64,000 bases of DNA from Afifellaceae bacterium. GTDB lineage: Bacteria > Pseudomonadota > Alphaproteobacteria > Rhizobiales > Afifellaceae. The position numbers were made by a program, and so were the translations under genes. The stretch lies in assembly GCA_028281235.1 (NCBI GenBank), contig JANQKG010000031.1:1-64000 (forward strand), in the 5' to 3' direction. A model generated the notes under the pieces. The model was given only the letters and a program-made list of their open reading frames with translations. It had not been told where the DNA came from and did no database searches. Positions 45,631 to 55,200 of this stretch are shown here, piece by piece; positions within the stretch are counted from its first letter, which is position 1, and the number at the start of each line of letters is the position of its first letter.

Positions 45631-46596
45631 CTATCCTCTAAAGCTTCCTTCTCCGGGCCGATCACGACCGTCGGACAAATTGAACACACGCCTGGGATTG
45701 AAAGCGCCCTTGTCCACCTCGCCCAGCGCGACGGGCAACCCGCCGGAAATCGCATAGGCCGGTCCGGACATGACGGGCGCATCCCGTCCTCTCAAGATGA
45801 CAGCCTGGCCTCGTCTGAGGCGGGCCGCATCCCGTTCGGTCATGGCAAGCGCCGGGATGCCGTCCAGCGCCGTCGCAACCGAAAGCAACGCCTCCCCGGC
45901 AAAGCCGCCGGAAGGCCCCGCCTTATCGCGCAAGTCGCTGAGATTTTCCAGCGAAATTATCTGCTCTTCGCCGAACGGGCCGACCGCCAAGCGGCGGAGC
46001 GCTACCACATGGCCATACGATCCAAGCCGTCGGCCCATGTCGCGCGCCAAGGCCCGCACATAGGCGCCCTTGCCGCACTCCGCCTCAAAGATTGCGTGAT
46101 CCGGATCGGGGCGTTCCACGAGGTGCAGATTGTGAACGGCGATCTCGCGCGCCTCCAGCACCACCTCCTCGCCGTCACGCGCCAAATCGTAGGCGCGCTC
46201 GCCGGAAATCTTGACGGCGGAGAAGCGCGGCGGAACCTGCATGATGTTGCCGGTGAAATCGGGCAGGATCTCGCGGATCGCCGCCTCATCCGGGCGTTGA
46301 TCGGAGGTCGCCACGGCGTCGCTTTCCGCATCGTCCGTCGCCGTCTCCGCGCCCCAACGGACGGTGAAGCGGTAAAGCTTGCGCCCATCCATGACATTGG
46401 CGACGGTCTTGGTCGCCTCGCCCAGCGCGATCGGCAGGCAACCCGAGGCAAGCGGATCGAGCGTGCCCGCATGCCCCGCCTTGGCCGCCTGGAAGAGCCG
46501 TTTCACACGCGCCACGGCCTCCGTGGAGGTCATGCCGACCGGCTTGTCGAGGACGAGCCAGCCGTCGACCTTGCGGCCTTTTGCGCGCCGCGCCAT
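45631..46596 (-). CDS. truB: tRNA pseudouridine-55 synthase
   Basis: Makes pseudouridine at position 55 of the T-loop of tRNAs. The catalytic Asp is in KAGHAGTLDPLASG. Other motifs are GWLVLDKPVGMTSTEAVARV, KLYRFTVRWGAETATDD and CGKGAYVRALARDMG. 321 residues. It overlaps the rbfA stop by one base and sits in the standard rbfA-truB-rpsO order. Confidence 0.96.
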   Translation of the reverse strand: MARRAKGRKVDGWLVLDKPVGMTSTEAVARVKRLFQAAKAGHAGTLDPLASGCLPIALGEATKTVANVMDGRKLYRFTVRWGAETATDDAESDAVATSDQRPDEAAIREILPDFTGNIMQVPPRFSAVKISGERAYDLARDGEEVVLEAREIAVHNLHLVERPDPDHAIFEAECGKGAYVRALARDMGRRLGSYGHVVALRRLAVGPFGEEQIISLENLSDLRDKAGPSGGFAGEALLSVATALDGIPALAMTERDAARLRRGQAVILRGRDAPVMSGPAYAISGGLPVALGEVDKGAFNPRRVFNLSDGRDRPGEGSFRG

Positions 46597-47015
46597 CAGT
46601 CGCTGCCTTCCGCCTTCGACGCACCGACAAGATCGCGCGCCACTTCAGGCGACTTCAGCAGTTGATCGATACGGCTGTCATCGTCGAAGCGCGTATCCAG
46701 GCGGAACTTTAAGTCGGGCATATACTTCATCTGCTTCAGCGCCGGCGCGATGCGGCCGCGCAGGAAACGGGCCTGCGCGTTGAGCTGATCGATCAATGCG
46801 TCCGGCTCGTCATTCGCCAGCGGTGCCACAAGCACCGTTGCATGTTTGAGATCGGCCGACATGCGCACTTCCGCGACGGAAAGAAGCACACCATCAAACG
46901 CGGTCCCCGCTTCGCCACGGGCGAAGAGTTCCGCCAGCGCATGGCGAACAAGCTCGCCGACACGCAACTGGCGTTGCGAGGGCTGGCCGGAACGTTGAGA
47001 CGCAAAGCGGGACAT
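46596..47015 (-). CDS. rbfA: Ribosome-binding factor A
   Basis: Cold-adaptive 30S maturation factor with a KH-like fold. 139 residues. Recognisable segments are SQRQLRVGELVRHALAELFARGE, LLSVAEVRMSADLKHATVLVAPL and FRLDTRFDDDSRIDQLL. Located between infB and truB as in most bacteria, about 100 bases downstream of infB. Confidence 0.95.
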   Translation of the reverse strand: MSRFASQRSGQPSQRQLRVGELVRHALAELFARGEAGTAFDGVLLSVAEVRMSADLKHATVLVAPLANDEPDALIDQLNAQARFLRGRIAPALKQMKYMPDLKFRLDTRFDDDSRIDQLLKSPEVARDLVGASKAEGSD

Positions 47016-47117
47016 CCGCCAATCACCAAAAGTCCATACGAATCTGAGTCTTATCGATAGAGCCGGTGTCTCCGGAAAGGCGGAGACGGCCCGGCCCGCG
47101 CGGTACGACGGACGCGC

Positions 47118-49661
47118 CTAAAGCGACCGCGCGATCTCCTCCACGCGGTAGCACTCGATGACGTCGCCGACGCGCATGTCTTCGTATTTCTCAAAGGCCA
47201 TACCGCATTCCTGCCCGCCGGGCACTTCGCGTACCTCGTCCTTGAAGCGCTTCAAGGTGGAGAGCTTGCCTTCGTGGATCACGACGTCGTCGCGGATGAG
47301 GCGCACGCCGGCCCCGCGCTCCACTTTACCTTCGCTCACCCGACAGCCGGCCACCTTGCCGACCTTGGAAATGTTGAAGATTTCCAGAATCTCCGCATTG
47401 CCCAGGAACGTCTCGCGCCGCTCCGGCGACAACAGGCCAGACATCGCCTGTTTGATGTCGTCCACCAGGTCGTAGATGATGTTGTAGTAGCGGATCTCGA
47501 TGCCTTCGCGCTCCGCTGCATTGCGTGCCTGGGCATTGGCGCGCACGTTGAAGCCGAGGATCGGCGCCTCCGAGGCGGAAGCGAGGCTCACGTCGGATTC
47601 GGTAATGCCGCCCACGCCGGCATGCATGATCTGCGCGGCGACCTCGTCAGTGCCGAGCTTGTCGAGCGCCTGCACGATCGCTTCCACCGAGCCCTGAACG
47701 TCGCCCTTGATGACGATGGGGAAGAGCTGCTTGCCCTGCACCTGCAGGCGGCTCATCATCTGCTCCAGCGAGCCGCGCGCGCCGGCGGCCGACGCCGCCA
47801 TCTGCTCGCGGCGGAGGTTCTGCCGGTATTCTGTGACTTCGCGGGCGCGCGCCTCGGTCTCAACGACGCCGAGGCGATCACCAGCCTCCGGCGTTGCCTG
47901 AAAGCCGAGCACTTCGGCCGGCGTCGACGGACCGGCTTCGCGCACCTGCTCGCCGAGATCGTTGATCAGCGCCCTGACGCGGCCCCATTCCGCCCCGGCG
48001 ACGACGATGTCGCCCACATGGAGCGTGCCGCGCTGCACCAGGACGGTGGCGACCGGACCACGCCCGCGATCGAGCTGCGCCTCCACCACGATGCCCTCCG
48101 CCGGACGCTCCGGATTGGCCTGCAGGTTGAGGATTTCCGACTGCAGCAGAATAGCCTCAAGCAGCTTGTCGAGGTTGGTCTGCTTGAGCGCGGAGACTTC
48201 CACTTCAAGCGTCTCACCGCCCATGGATTCCACGACGATCTCGTGCTGCAGCAATTCCGTGCGCACCTTGTTGGGGTCGGCGCCGGCGACATCGATCTTG
48301 TTGATCGCCACGATCAGCGGCACGCCTGCGGCGCGCGCGTGATTGATAGATTCCACCGTCTGCGGCATGACCCCGTCATCGGCAGCAACGACCAGAATGG
48401 CGATATCGGTCGCCTGCGCGCCGCGCGCCCGCATGGCGGTGAACGCCTCGTGGCCCGGCGTGTCGATGAACGAAATCTTCTGTCCGTTCTGCTCAACCTG
48501 ATAGGCGCCGATATGCTGGGTGATGCCGCCGGCCTCCGTCGACACGACGTTGGCGGCGCGGATGGCGTCAAGCAGCGACGTCTTGCCGTGATCGACATGG
48601 CCCATGATGGTCACGACCGGCGGGCGCGGCTTCAGCGTTTCCGGCGCGTCGGGCCGGTCGAACAGGCCCTCCTCCACGTCGGAGGCGGCGACGCGGCGCA
48701 CATTGTGGCCCATCTCCTCCGCCACAAGCTGCGCCGTGTCGGCATCCAGCACGTCGGTGATCTTGACCATCTGGCCGGACTTCATCAGGAGCCGAATGAC
48801 ATCGACGGCGCGCTCCGCCATGCGGTTGGCGAGCTCCTGCACGGTGATCGCCTCCGGGATCACAACGTCGCGGACGATCTTCTCCTGCGGCGGCGAGAAG
48901 CCGTGAAGTTGACGCTTCTCCTTCTCGCGCCGGCGGCGCACGGACGCGAGCGAGCGCTCCCGCTCGTCCGCCGCATCAAGCGCGTTGGTGACGGTCAGAC
49001 GGCCGCGTCGCCGTTCGCCGGGCGCCGCTTTGGTGCGCGTCGGCTTGGGCAGTTCAACGCGGCGCTGCCTCAGGCGCGCATCCGCCGCAGCCGGCGTCGC
49101 CGGCCGCTGTGCAGCCGCCGGCTTCTCCTCTTCGCCGAGCCGCCGCCGCGCTTCTTCCTCCGAGCGCCGGCGCGCCTCGTCTTCGGCATTCTTGCGGGCT
49201 TCCTCTTCCGCCTGGCGGCGCTCCGCCTCCTCGCGCTCGCGGGCCTGCTGCTCTTCTTCCTCAGCACGGCGGACCGCCTCGACCTCAGCCTGGCGACGTT
49301 CCTCCGCCTCGCGAACCCGCGCTTCGCTGAGCGCCTGCTTGCGGGCGTCCTGTTCCTCGTCGGTGAGCGTGCGCAGCACCATGCCGGCGCCGCGCGACCG
49401 CCCGGTCTGCTGCTGCGCCTGATCCTCCGCCGGCTTGCGGCGCGCCGTTGTGCGCGGGCGCGCTGCTTCCGCCTTCGGCTCTTCTGCCGGTGCGGCCGCG
49501 TCGGCGCCGGGGCTGGTCACACGGCGGCGCTTCTTCTCCACCACCACGGCCTTGGTCCGGCCGCCGGAGAAGCTCTGGCGCACAGTATCGGTGTCGCGCT
49601 TCAGCGACAGCGTCTTGCGCCCGACGCGCAGCGTCTTGTCCTTACTGGTCGTATCACTCAT
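47118..49661 (-). CDS. infB: Translation initiation factor IF-2
   Basis: GTPase that brings initiator tRNA to the 30S subunit. A long N-terminal region (about residues 1-340) is highly charged, with Glu/Arg/Ala-rich helical runs (about 100-190). The G domain starts with [20 protein letters not shown] and includes [15 protein letters not shown] and NKID. Domains II to IV end with the tRNA-binding part. 847 residues, on the short side for this order. It shares 8 bases with the end of the upstream ylxR gene. Confidence 0.96.
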   Translation of the reverse strand: MSDTTSKDKTLRVGRKTLSLKRDTDTVRQSFSGGRTKAVVVEKKRRRVTSPGADAAAPAEEPKAEAARPRTTARRKPAEDQAQQQTGRSRGAGMVLRTLTDEEQDARKQALSEARVREAEERRQAEVEAVRRAEEEEQQAREREEAERRQAEEEARKNAEDEARRRSEEEARRRLGEEEKPAAAQRPATPAAADARLRQRRVELPKPTRTKAAPGERRRGRLTVTNALDAADERERSLASVRRRREKEKRQLHGFSPPQEKIVRDVVIPEAITVQELANRMAERAVDVIRLLMKSGQMVKITDVLDADTAQLVAEEMGHNVRRVAASDVEEGLFDRPDAPETLKPRPPVVTIMGHVDHGKTSLLDAIRAANVVSTEAGGITQHIGAYQVEQNGQKISFIDTPGHEAFTAMRARGAQATDIAILVVAADDGVMPQTVESINHARAAGVPLIVAINKIDVAGADPNKVRTELLQHEIVVESMGGETLEVEVSALKQTNLDKLLEAILLQSEILNLQANPERPAEGIVVEAQLDRGRGPVATVLVQRGTLHVGDIVVAGAEWGRVRALINDLGEQVREAGPSTPAEVLGFQATPEAGDRLGVVETEARAREVTEYRQNLRREQMAASAAGARGSLEQMMSRLQVQGKQLFPIVIKGDVQGSVEAIVQALDKLGTDEVAAQIMHAGVGGITESDVSLASASEAPILGFNVRANAQARNAAEREGIEIRYYNIIYDLVDDIKQAMSGLLSPERRETFLGNAEILEIFNISKVGKVAGCRVSEGKVERGAGVRLIRDDVVIHEGKLSTLKRFKDEVREVPGGQECGMAFEKYEDMRVGDVIECYRVEEIARSL

Positions 49662-50337
49662 TCATCATTTCCCGCGGCGCGGCCGCTCCAATCCCCGTGA
49701 CAGCGCCATCGGCGCTGTCATAGTTGCGCAGGCGGTTGGCCGCCTCCACGAAACTTCTGCCAGCCGGGCCCTGGAGCACGGCAGCATGTATCACATCCGC
49801 GCGGCCGATTGCCAAACCCATTTCCTCTGAAGCAAAAAGACGGATAACGGGCACCGGCACGTGATCGCCATAGCGCCGGCGGAGCGCCTGGCCGATCTTG
49901 CGCTGTCCGTCCTCCGCCGCATCGGCTGCAACGAGCACGGCCGCCAGCTCCTGACGCCCGATCGCCGCTTCGGTCTTGGCGAAACCGGCGACCATTGCGC
50001 CGGCGCGGCGGGCAAGGCCGAGCCGGCCCAGCGCAGCCTCCCTGAGCCGCGCGGCGACCTGGGCCGCCAGATCGGCCGGCGGCCTGACGGGCTGCTTCAA
50101 GGCCCGCTGGAACACGTTGCGCTTCACCGCCTCCGCCACCAGGGCGCGATCGGCCGTAAGCCACATGCCGCGGCCCGGCAGCCTTGCCTTCAAATCGGCC
50201 AGGACGGCCCCATCCGGCGCCGCGACGAAGCGGATGAGCTGACGCTCCGGACGCACCTCGCGTGTGACCGCGCACATGCGCGTGCGGCCTTCGCGGCGCC
50301 TGCTTCCGGCGCTGATCTCCGCAGCAATACCCGTCAA
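49654..50337 (-). CDS. YlxR-type RNA-binding protein with L7Ae-like C-terminal domain
   Basis: Small protein between nusA and infB, a conserved position. The N-terminal DUF448/YlxR domain has [21 protein letters not shown] and [21 protein letters not shown]; the C-terminal half resembles L7Ae-like RNA-binding domains ([21 protein letters not shown]). YlxR proteins have been reported to modulate transcription and bind RNA or nucleoid targets, but the role here is not known. 227 residues. ATGA overlap with the nusA stop; 8-base overlap with infB. Confidence 0.9.
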   Translation of the reverse strand: MTGIAAEISAGSRRREGRTRMCAVTREVRPERQLIRFVAAPDGAVLADLKARLPGRGMWLTADRALVAEAVKRNVFQRALKQPVRPPADLAAQVAARLREAALGRLGLARRAGAMVAGFAKTEAAIGRQELAAVLVAADAAEDGQRKIGQALRRRYGDHVPVPVIRLFASEEMGLAIGRADVIHAAVLQGPAGRSFVEAANRLRNYDSADGAVTGIGAAAPREMMNE

Positions 50338-51947
50338 ACGGCAGCCGCCTCCTCTTCGCCTTCAGCCGTCTCTTCTTCCTCCGCCGGCGGGGCGAGATCA
50401 GCTTCGGTGACAATGCCGGCCTTCAACCGCGCCGCCATGACGATCTCCTCCGCCTCCTGCCGGGAGACCTCAAAGCCCGACAGCACGCCGTCATAGCGCA
50501 CGCTCTCGCCGTCCTTGCGCTCCACCCAGCCGACGAGATCGTCGGTGGCGCAATAGGCCAGGTCCTCCAGCGTCTTGATGTCCTCTTTGCCGAGCGCCAC
50601 CATCATCGCCGTCGTGATGCCGGGGATGTCCCGCACCTCATCGGCGACGCCGAGCTTCTTGCGCTCCTCGTCCTGCTCCGCCTCCAGCTTCTCCAGATAT
50701 TCGCGCGCCCGCGTCTGCAATTCTTCCGCGGTCTCCTCGTCGAAGCCTTCGATGGACGCCACCTCGTCAAGCTCGACAAAGGCGACATCGTCGATCGTGG
50801 CAAAGCCCTCAGACGCCAGGAGCTGGCCGACCATCTCATCGACGTCGAGCGCATCAACGAAGAGCTGCGTGCGATCCTGGAATTCCTTCTGGCGGCGCTC
50901 CGATTCCTCGTCCTCCGTCAGGATGTCGATATCCCAACCGGTGAGCTGCGAGGCGAGCCGCACATTCTGGCCGCGTCGGCCGATCGCCAGCGACAATTGA
51001 TCGTCAGGCACGACGACCTCGATGCGCTCCGCGTCTTCGTCAAGCACGACCTTGGCGACCTCCGCCGGCTGCAGCGAGTTGACGATGAATGTCGCCGCGT
51101 CATGGTTCCACGGGATGATGTCGATGCGCTCGCCGGCGAGCTCGCCAACCACCGCCTGCACGCGACTGCCGCGCATGCCGACGCACGCGCCCACCGGATC
51201 GATGGAGGTGTCGCGCGACACGACCGCAATCTTGGCGCGGCTGCCAGGGTCGCGCGCCACCGATTTGATCTCGATGATGCCGTCGTAGATTTCCGGCACT
51301 TCCATGGTGAAGAGCTTCGCCATGAATTGCGGATGCGTGCGCGACAGAAAGATCTGCGGCCCGCGCTGCTCGCGACGCACGTCGTAGACATAGGCGCGCA
51401 CGCGGTCGCCGTAGCGGAAGGTCTCGCGCGGGATCATCTCGTCGCGGCGAATGATCGCCTCGCCGCGCCCGAGATCGACGACCACATTGCCGTATTCCAC
51501 CCGCTTCACGGTGCCGTTGACGATCTCGCCGATGCGATCCTTGTAATCCTCGTATTGCCGGTCACGCTCCGCCTCGCGCACCTTCTGCATGATGACCTGC
51601 TTGGCCGATTGCGCGGCGATGCGGCCATATTCCAGCGGCGGCAGCGGCTCGGAGATGAAATCGCCGACCTGCGCGGCGGGATTGCGCAGCCGCGCATCCT
51701 CCACATTGATCTGCGCGGCGGGCTCGTCCACGACCTCCACGACTTCCAGCAGACGCTGCAGGCGGATGTCGCCGGTCTTCTCGTCGATCTCCGCGCGGAC
51801 ATCCGTCTCCACGCCGTAGCGCGACTTGGCCGCCTTCTGGATGGCGTCCTCCATGGCGGTGATGACGATCGTTCGATCGATCGACTTCTCCCGCGCCACC
51901 GCATCGGCGATCTGCAGAAGTTCCAGCCTGTTTGCACTGACAGCCAT
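50334..51947 (-). CDS. nusA: Transcription termination/antitermination factor NusA
   Basis: Binds RNA polymerase and nascent RNA to control pausing, termination and antitermination. Order of domains: N-terminal RNAP-binding domain (LELLQIADAVAREKSIDRTIV), S1 (about 135-200), two KH domains (DPVGACVGMRGSRVQAVVGEL, then LAIGRRGQNVRLASQL) and C-terminal helical acidic repeats (IDDVAFVELDEVASIEGFDEE and ITTAMMVALGKEDIKTLEDLA). The ATG at 51947 (AVSANRLELLQ) is the conserved start; the open frame runs 90 bases further. 537 residues. Confidence 0.96.
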   Translation of the reverse strand: MAVSANRLELLQIADAVAREKSIDRTIVITAMEDAIQKAAKSRYGVETDVRAEIDEKTGDIRLQRLLEVVEVVDEPAAQINVEDARLRNPAAQVGDFISEPLPPLEYGRIAAQSAKQVIMQKVREAERDRQYEDYKDRIGEIVNGTVKRVEYGNVVVDLGRGEAIIRRDEMIPRETFRYGDRVRAYVYDVRREQRGPQIFLSRTHPQFMAKLFTMEVPEIYDGIIEIKSVARDPGSRAKIAVVSRDTSIDPVGACVGMRGSRVQAVVGELAGERIDIIPWNHDAATFIVNSLQPAEVAKVVLDEDAERIEVVVPDDQLSLAIGRRGQNVRLASQLTGWDIDILTEDEESERRQKEFQDRTQLFVDALDVDEMVGQLLASEGFATIDDVAFVELDEVASIEGFDEETAEELQTRAREYLEKLEAEQDEERKKLGVADEVRDIPGITTAMMVALGKEDIKTLEDLAYCATDDLVGWVERKDGESVRYDGVLSGFEVSRQEAEEIVMAARLKAGIVTEADLAPPAEEEETAEGEEEAAAV

Positions 51948-51972
51948 TTGCCTCAGCTCCGTTGACGTAGAT

Positions 51973-52524
51973 TCATAGCGTGTCCGATCCGTTCTCTTGC
52001 GCAGCATTGGGTTGCGTCGGCGCCTTGATGAGCGCATCGCTCAACACCAGCTTGGCCTCCGCGATCGTCTCAACCGGCAACCACACATCGTCATCGCCCG
52101 CGCCATCGATCAGCCGTATGCCGGCGGTGCCGTCGCGCACGCCAAGGAGAACACCGCGGAAGCGCTTGCGGCCGTCGATGGCCTGCTCAGCCTCTATCTT
52201 TGCCTCGTAGCCCGCCCAGGTCTCAAAATCCTTGGCGCGCGTCAGCGGACGGTCGATGCCGGGAGATGATATTTCCAGATGATAGTCCCGGTTGATCGGA
52301 TCGGCCACATCCATGGCCGGCGAGATGTCGCGTGACAGCCGCTCGCAATCATCCACGCTCATCGTGCCGTCGGGCCGCTCCGCCATGATCTGAACGGTCA
52401 TGCCGTTCAGTCCGGAGACCTTGACGCGCACCAACTCGAAGCCGAGATCGACGGCGATCGGCTCCACGATATGGGCGATACGGGCCTCCAGCCCGCTTTC
52501 ACGCGTGACACGCGGCGTGGTCAT
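51973..52524 (-). CDS. rimP: Ribosome maturation factor RimP
   Basis: Needed for 30S assembly, binds S12. 183 residues with [21 protein letters not shown], the [23 protein letters not shown] motif and a C-terminal beta domain. It is the first gene of the nusA-infB-pnp block. About 140 bases upstream of its ATG there is a promoter, and a terminator hairpin lies in the leader, so expression of the block may be attenuated. Confidence 0.95.
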   Translation of the reverse strand: MTTPRVTRESGLEARIAHIVEPIAVDLGFELVRVKVSGLNGMTVQIMAERPDGTMSVDDCERLSRDISPAMDVADPINRDYHLEISSPGIDRPLTRAKDFETWAGYEAKIEAEQAIDGRKRFRGVLLGVRDGTAGIRLIDGAGDDDVWLPVETIAEAKLVLSDALIKAPTQPNAAQENGSDTL

Positions 52525-52608
52525 TAACCCTCGTTCGGTCCCGATCCTCGTCCCGACCCGCTCAAATGCTCCCCGCGGGCGGGTCCGCTCTCACTCCCCT
52601 CGACCAAC

Positions 52609-52641
52609 AAAAAAGAGCGGGCCCCGCGGGGACCCACTCTC
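52609..52641 (-). terminator. Intrinsic terminator (candidate attenuator) in the rimP-nusA leader
   Basis: On the minus strand the RNA folds as GAGTGGGTCCCC/GGGGCCCGCTC with a GC loop and one bulge, followed by six U residues (bases 52614-52609). It lies between the candidate promoter and rimP, not after a gene. Downstream leader sequence (minus strand AGAGCGGACCCGC near 52587) can pair with the 3' arm CCGCTCT, offering an alternative fold. Confidence 0.65.
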
Positions 52642-52668
52642 GATTGAACTTCGAGATGTGTTCAGCCG

Positions 52669-52696
52669 ATATAGTCCTCCGTCTGCGGCGATTCAA
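52669..52696 (-). promoter_or_regulatory. Candidate promoter of the rimP-nusA-infB operon
   Basis: On the minus strand TTGAAT (52696-52691) and TATATC (from 52673) are spaced by 17 bases. The start would fall near 52662, about 140 bases before rimP and just upstream of the terminator hairpin. Pattern match only. Confidence 0.5.
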
Positions 52697-52802
52697 GCCA
52701 TTTCAGGCGTCAGATGAGCACCTTGAAGGCCGTGGTCGCCACCGCGCCGGCAAGTTTCCTCCGGAACTCTGCCGCCTGCGGCCAAACGAAAAAGCCGAAA
52801 AA

Positions 52803-53324
52803 CTAAGCCGGCGGCGAAGCGTCTTCGGCCGTCGCGGGCGAGGCGGCGGAATCCGGCGCCGCATCAGGCGATTTACAGCGCCCGGCCTTTGTGCGCTTTG
52901 CCGCCTCCAGACAGAGAATGTAATCGAAGCGCGCCGTGATCCGGCCGGTTGCCGCCTGGCGCGTCGCCTCATCGATCCGACCGGCCCCGCGCCAGCTATT
53001 CACAAAGCCGGCATAGAGGTCGCGCCCGGGATCCTTCATGACCGCCCATTGGGCGGCAACCACTTCATTGTCGGGTGCTGCGGCGGAAAGCTCGTAGGCT
53101 TGTTCCAGCTTGGCGTTGGTCGCTTGGACGCTTTCGGCGTGGCGACCGAAGGGCTCGCCGGAGATGGCCACCAGCCCGAGCGCCTCGGACTTCAGCTCAA
53201 CCGCCCGCTGATGCGCTGCCGGATCGAAACTGTATGTCTTTTCCTTCGACGAGCGGCAAGCCGCACTTCCCGCCGCCACCGCCGCGACAAGGCCAAGCGT
53301 CAAGAACATACGCACGATACTCAT
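52803..53324 (-). CDS. Probable exported lipoprotein, uncharacterised
   Basis: A protein of about 173 residues from the ATG at 53324 (an ATG at 53339 is also possible). The N-terminus IVRMFLTLGLVAAVAAGSAAC looks like a lipoprotein signal, with Cys about position 23, although SAAC is not a perfect lipobox. The mature part is helical, contains two further Cys (ILCLEAAKR and GRCKSP), and ends in an Ala/Pro/Ser-rich tail. No family recognised. It follows lapA by 27 bases on the same strand. Confidence 0.65.
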   Translation of the reverse strand: MSIVRMFLTLGLVAAVAAGSAACRSSKEKTYSFDPAAHQRAVELKSEALGLVAISGEPFGRHAESVQATNAKLEQAYELSAAAPDNEVVAAQWAVMKDPGRDLYAGFVNSWRGAGRIDEATRQAATGRITARFDYILCLEAAKRTKAGRCKSPDAAPDSAASPATAEDASPPA

Positions 53325-53351
53325 CGAAGATGCGCCCATGCCGTGCCGCAA

Positions 53352-53717
53352 CTAGCCCCCTTCAGGGCGCGGCAGGAAGCCGGCCGCCGGCTCCGGACGA
53401 CTGCGCGCCGCTTCGCGCTCCGAGGTCTCGGCGCGCGCCTGCCACCGTGCCGTCTCCGATCGCTGCTCGCGCGCTCGTTTGCGATGCTTGCGCTGGCCGC
53501 GCCACGCCACCAGCCCGCCGATTATTGCGCCGGCGGCGAAGACCACAAAGCCGACCTGATAAAGCGCCAAATCGGCTTTCAGCACCGGATCGTCGGCGTC
53601 GAACGGATTAAGATGAACGGTAACGGAATGATCGTTGGCGACCGCCAGAAGCACGACGACGATCAGCACCGGAAGCAGGATGATCCATTTCAGTATCGTA
53701 CCCAGCCTGCCGATCAA
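53352..53717 (-). CDS. LapA (DUF1049) family membrane protein
   Basis: Lipopolysaccharide assembly protein A-type membrane protein of 121 residues. Two hydrophobic helices ([21 protein letters not shown] and [16 protein letters not shown]) are separated by the [21 protein letters not shown] loop, and a basic coiled tail follows. In E. coli LapA/LapB act in LPS assembly and LpxC control; the alphaproteobacterial role is not shown. Adjacent to ihfB (4-base overlap), a common arrangement. Confidence 0.85.
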   Translation of the reverse strand: MIGRLGTILKWIILLPVLIVVVLLAVANDHSVTVHLNPFDADDPVLKADLALYQVGFVVFAAGAIIGGLVAWRGQRKHRKRAREQRSETARWQARAETSEREAARSRPEPAAGFLPRPEGG

Positions 53718-54004
53718 ACTTGACCTCCGGCGTTCAGCCGTTCGCGCATGTCCTTGCCGGTCTTGAAGAACGGCACATATTTCTCAGAGACGACGACCTG
53801 CTCTCCGGTTCGCGGATTGCGGCCGATGCGCGCCGGTCGGTTCTTCACCGAAAAAGCGCCAAAACCGCGCAATTCGACCCTGTCGCGTCGCGCGAGCGCT
53901 GCGACGATCTCCTCAAGGATAGCGTTGACGATGTGCTCGACATCACGCTGGTAAAGATGCGGATTACGCTGCGCGATCCGCTCGATAAGTTCGGATTTTA
54001 TCAC
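53714..54004 (-). CDS. ihfB: Integration host factor subunit beta
   Basis: DNA-bending HU/IHF-family protein that pairs with IhfA. The GTG at 54004 gives the conserved [27 protein letters not shown]-terminus in parts. The DNA-binding arm has [26 protein letters not shown] and the C-terminus [15 protein letters not shown]. About 96 residues. It lies between sppA (11 bases upstream) and lapA, all on the minus strand. Confidence 0.94.
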   Translation of the reverse strand: MIKSELIERIAQRNPHLYQRDVEHIVNAILEEIVAALARRDRVELRGFGAFSVKNRPARIGRNPRTGEQVVVSEKYVPFFKTGKDMRERLNAGGQV

Positions 54005-54015
54005 CGCCGGCCCCC

Positions 54016-54969
54016 CTAGCGCCCACCGATCTCCGGAGCCTGCCAAACGGATAAAAGACCGTCAACTACAAGTCTTTGCGGCAAGATCGGAGCCGCGTCC
54101 GGGTTCAGCCCGAGAAGCCGCGCCAACACCCCCAGAGCATCCGTGGAAAAGACCGACGTGAACGCGTCGTCCTTCTCCCATTCCCGCGTCGGAAGGTCCT
54201 CCGAAACGCCCCTGTCGGCCGCCAGCCAGGCGCGTGCTTCTTCCGCTCCCCCGACCTCGTCGATCAGCTTGCGCTCCAACGCCTGGCGGCCGGTATAGAT
54301 GCTGCCGTCGGACAGTCGCTGCGCCTGGAAGCGCGCCATGTCGCGCCGCTCCGCCACGAGATCGACGAACCAGTCGAACGTGTCGTCCACCACGGATTTG
54401 ATCATGGCCTCCGCCGCCGGGCTCAGATCCTCAAAGATCGAGGGCTCGCCCTTCAGCGGCGCACTTTTGATCTCCTCATATTCCGCGCCGACTTTGCGCA
54501 GCAATTCCTCAAAATGCGCGTATTGGAAGATGACGCCGATGGAGCCGGTGATTGCCGTTTCGCGGGCGACGATGCGGTCAGCGCCGATCGCCGCCATATA
54601 GGCCGCCGAAGCACCGAGGCCATCAATGATCGCAACCACGGGTTTTTCTTCGCTTGCCGCGCGGATCGACCGGTAAAGCGCCTCGCCGCCACTCGCCGCG
54701 CCTCCACCGGAATTGATATGCAGCAGGATCGCCTTGGCGCTATCTGCCTCCGCGGCTTCGTTGATGAGTTCCACCGCGTTGGGGCGCGTGGTGATGAAGC
54801 CATCAATCTTGATCTCCGCAACCACTCCCTCGCCGTCGAGCGCTTCAATGTCCCAAACCGTCAGCGCAGCCCCGGCAATCGCCGCGAGGAGGATGATGAT
54901 GGCCGACACACGCCAGAAGCTCGCGCGCCTCCTCAGGCGCCGGCGTTCTAAGATCGCTTCGGTATCCAT
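54016..54969 (-). CDS. sppA: Signal peptide peptidase SppA
   Basis: Membrane serine protease that degrades cleaved signal peptides. From the ATG at 54969 it has 317 residues: a basic N-terminus, one membrane helix (about 19-39), then a ClpP-like domain. The Ser/Lys dyad is Ser121 (GLGASAAYM) and Lys173 (SAPLKGEPS), 52 residues apart as in the short Gram-positive-type Spp[18 protein letters not shown] and GSIGVIFQY also match. The open frame extends 84 bases upstream without support. Upstream of ihfB. Confidence 0.93.
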   Translation of the reverse strand: MDTEAILERRRLRRRASFWRVSAIIILLAAIAGAALTVWDIEALDGEGVVAEIKIDGFITTRPNAVELINEAAEADSAKAILLHINSGGGAASGGEALYRSIRAASEEKPVVAIIDGLGASAAYMAAIGADRIVARETAITGSIGVIFQYAHFEELLRKVGAEYEEIKSAPLKGEPSIFEDLSPAAEAMIKSVVDDTFDWFVDLVAERRDMARFQAQRLSDGSIYTGRQALERKLIDEVGGAEEARAWLAADRGVSEDLPTREWEKDDAFTSVFSTDALGVLARLLGLNPDAAPILPQRLVVDGLLSVWQAPEIGGR

Positions 54970-55089
54970 GGCTCGATTCTCCAAGTCCTCGCGCTCGCAC
55001 TTAGGGCGCCGGGGGATCGCAAGCAAGCGCTGCGCAAGCCAGACCGGCCACAAGCGGCCGTCCTGGCCGGTACCCGGCCGGCTCTGCTA

Positions 55090-55190
55090 AGCATGATCCC
55101 GAAAAGTGGACACCATCTTTTCGGATAAGATCATGCTCAAACAAAGAGATAGAGCCCCCATTCTGGCTCGATCAGAATGGAGAGGCTCTA
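55090..55190. repeat. Two-hairpin palindromic repeat, copy 5
   Basis: First hairpin arms GCATGATC (55091) and GATCATGC (55129). The core is almost identical to copy 2. The second hairpin keeps TAGAGCC/GGCTCTA ends and an inner CCATTCTG/CAGAATGG stem, whose sequence differs from copies 1 and 2. It ends 10 bases before the mutS start and is the only feature between sppA and mutS. Confidence 0.88.
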
Positions 55191-55200
55191 GCTTCCGCTT

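Noticed and set aside
47274-49700. Long plus-strand open frame of 808 codons
   Set aside because: It is antisense to infB. Arg/Leu/His-rich repetitive product reflects the charged N-terminal region of IF-2 on the other strand.
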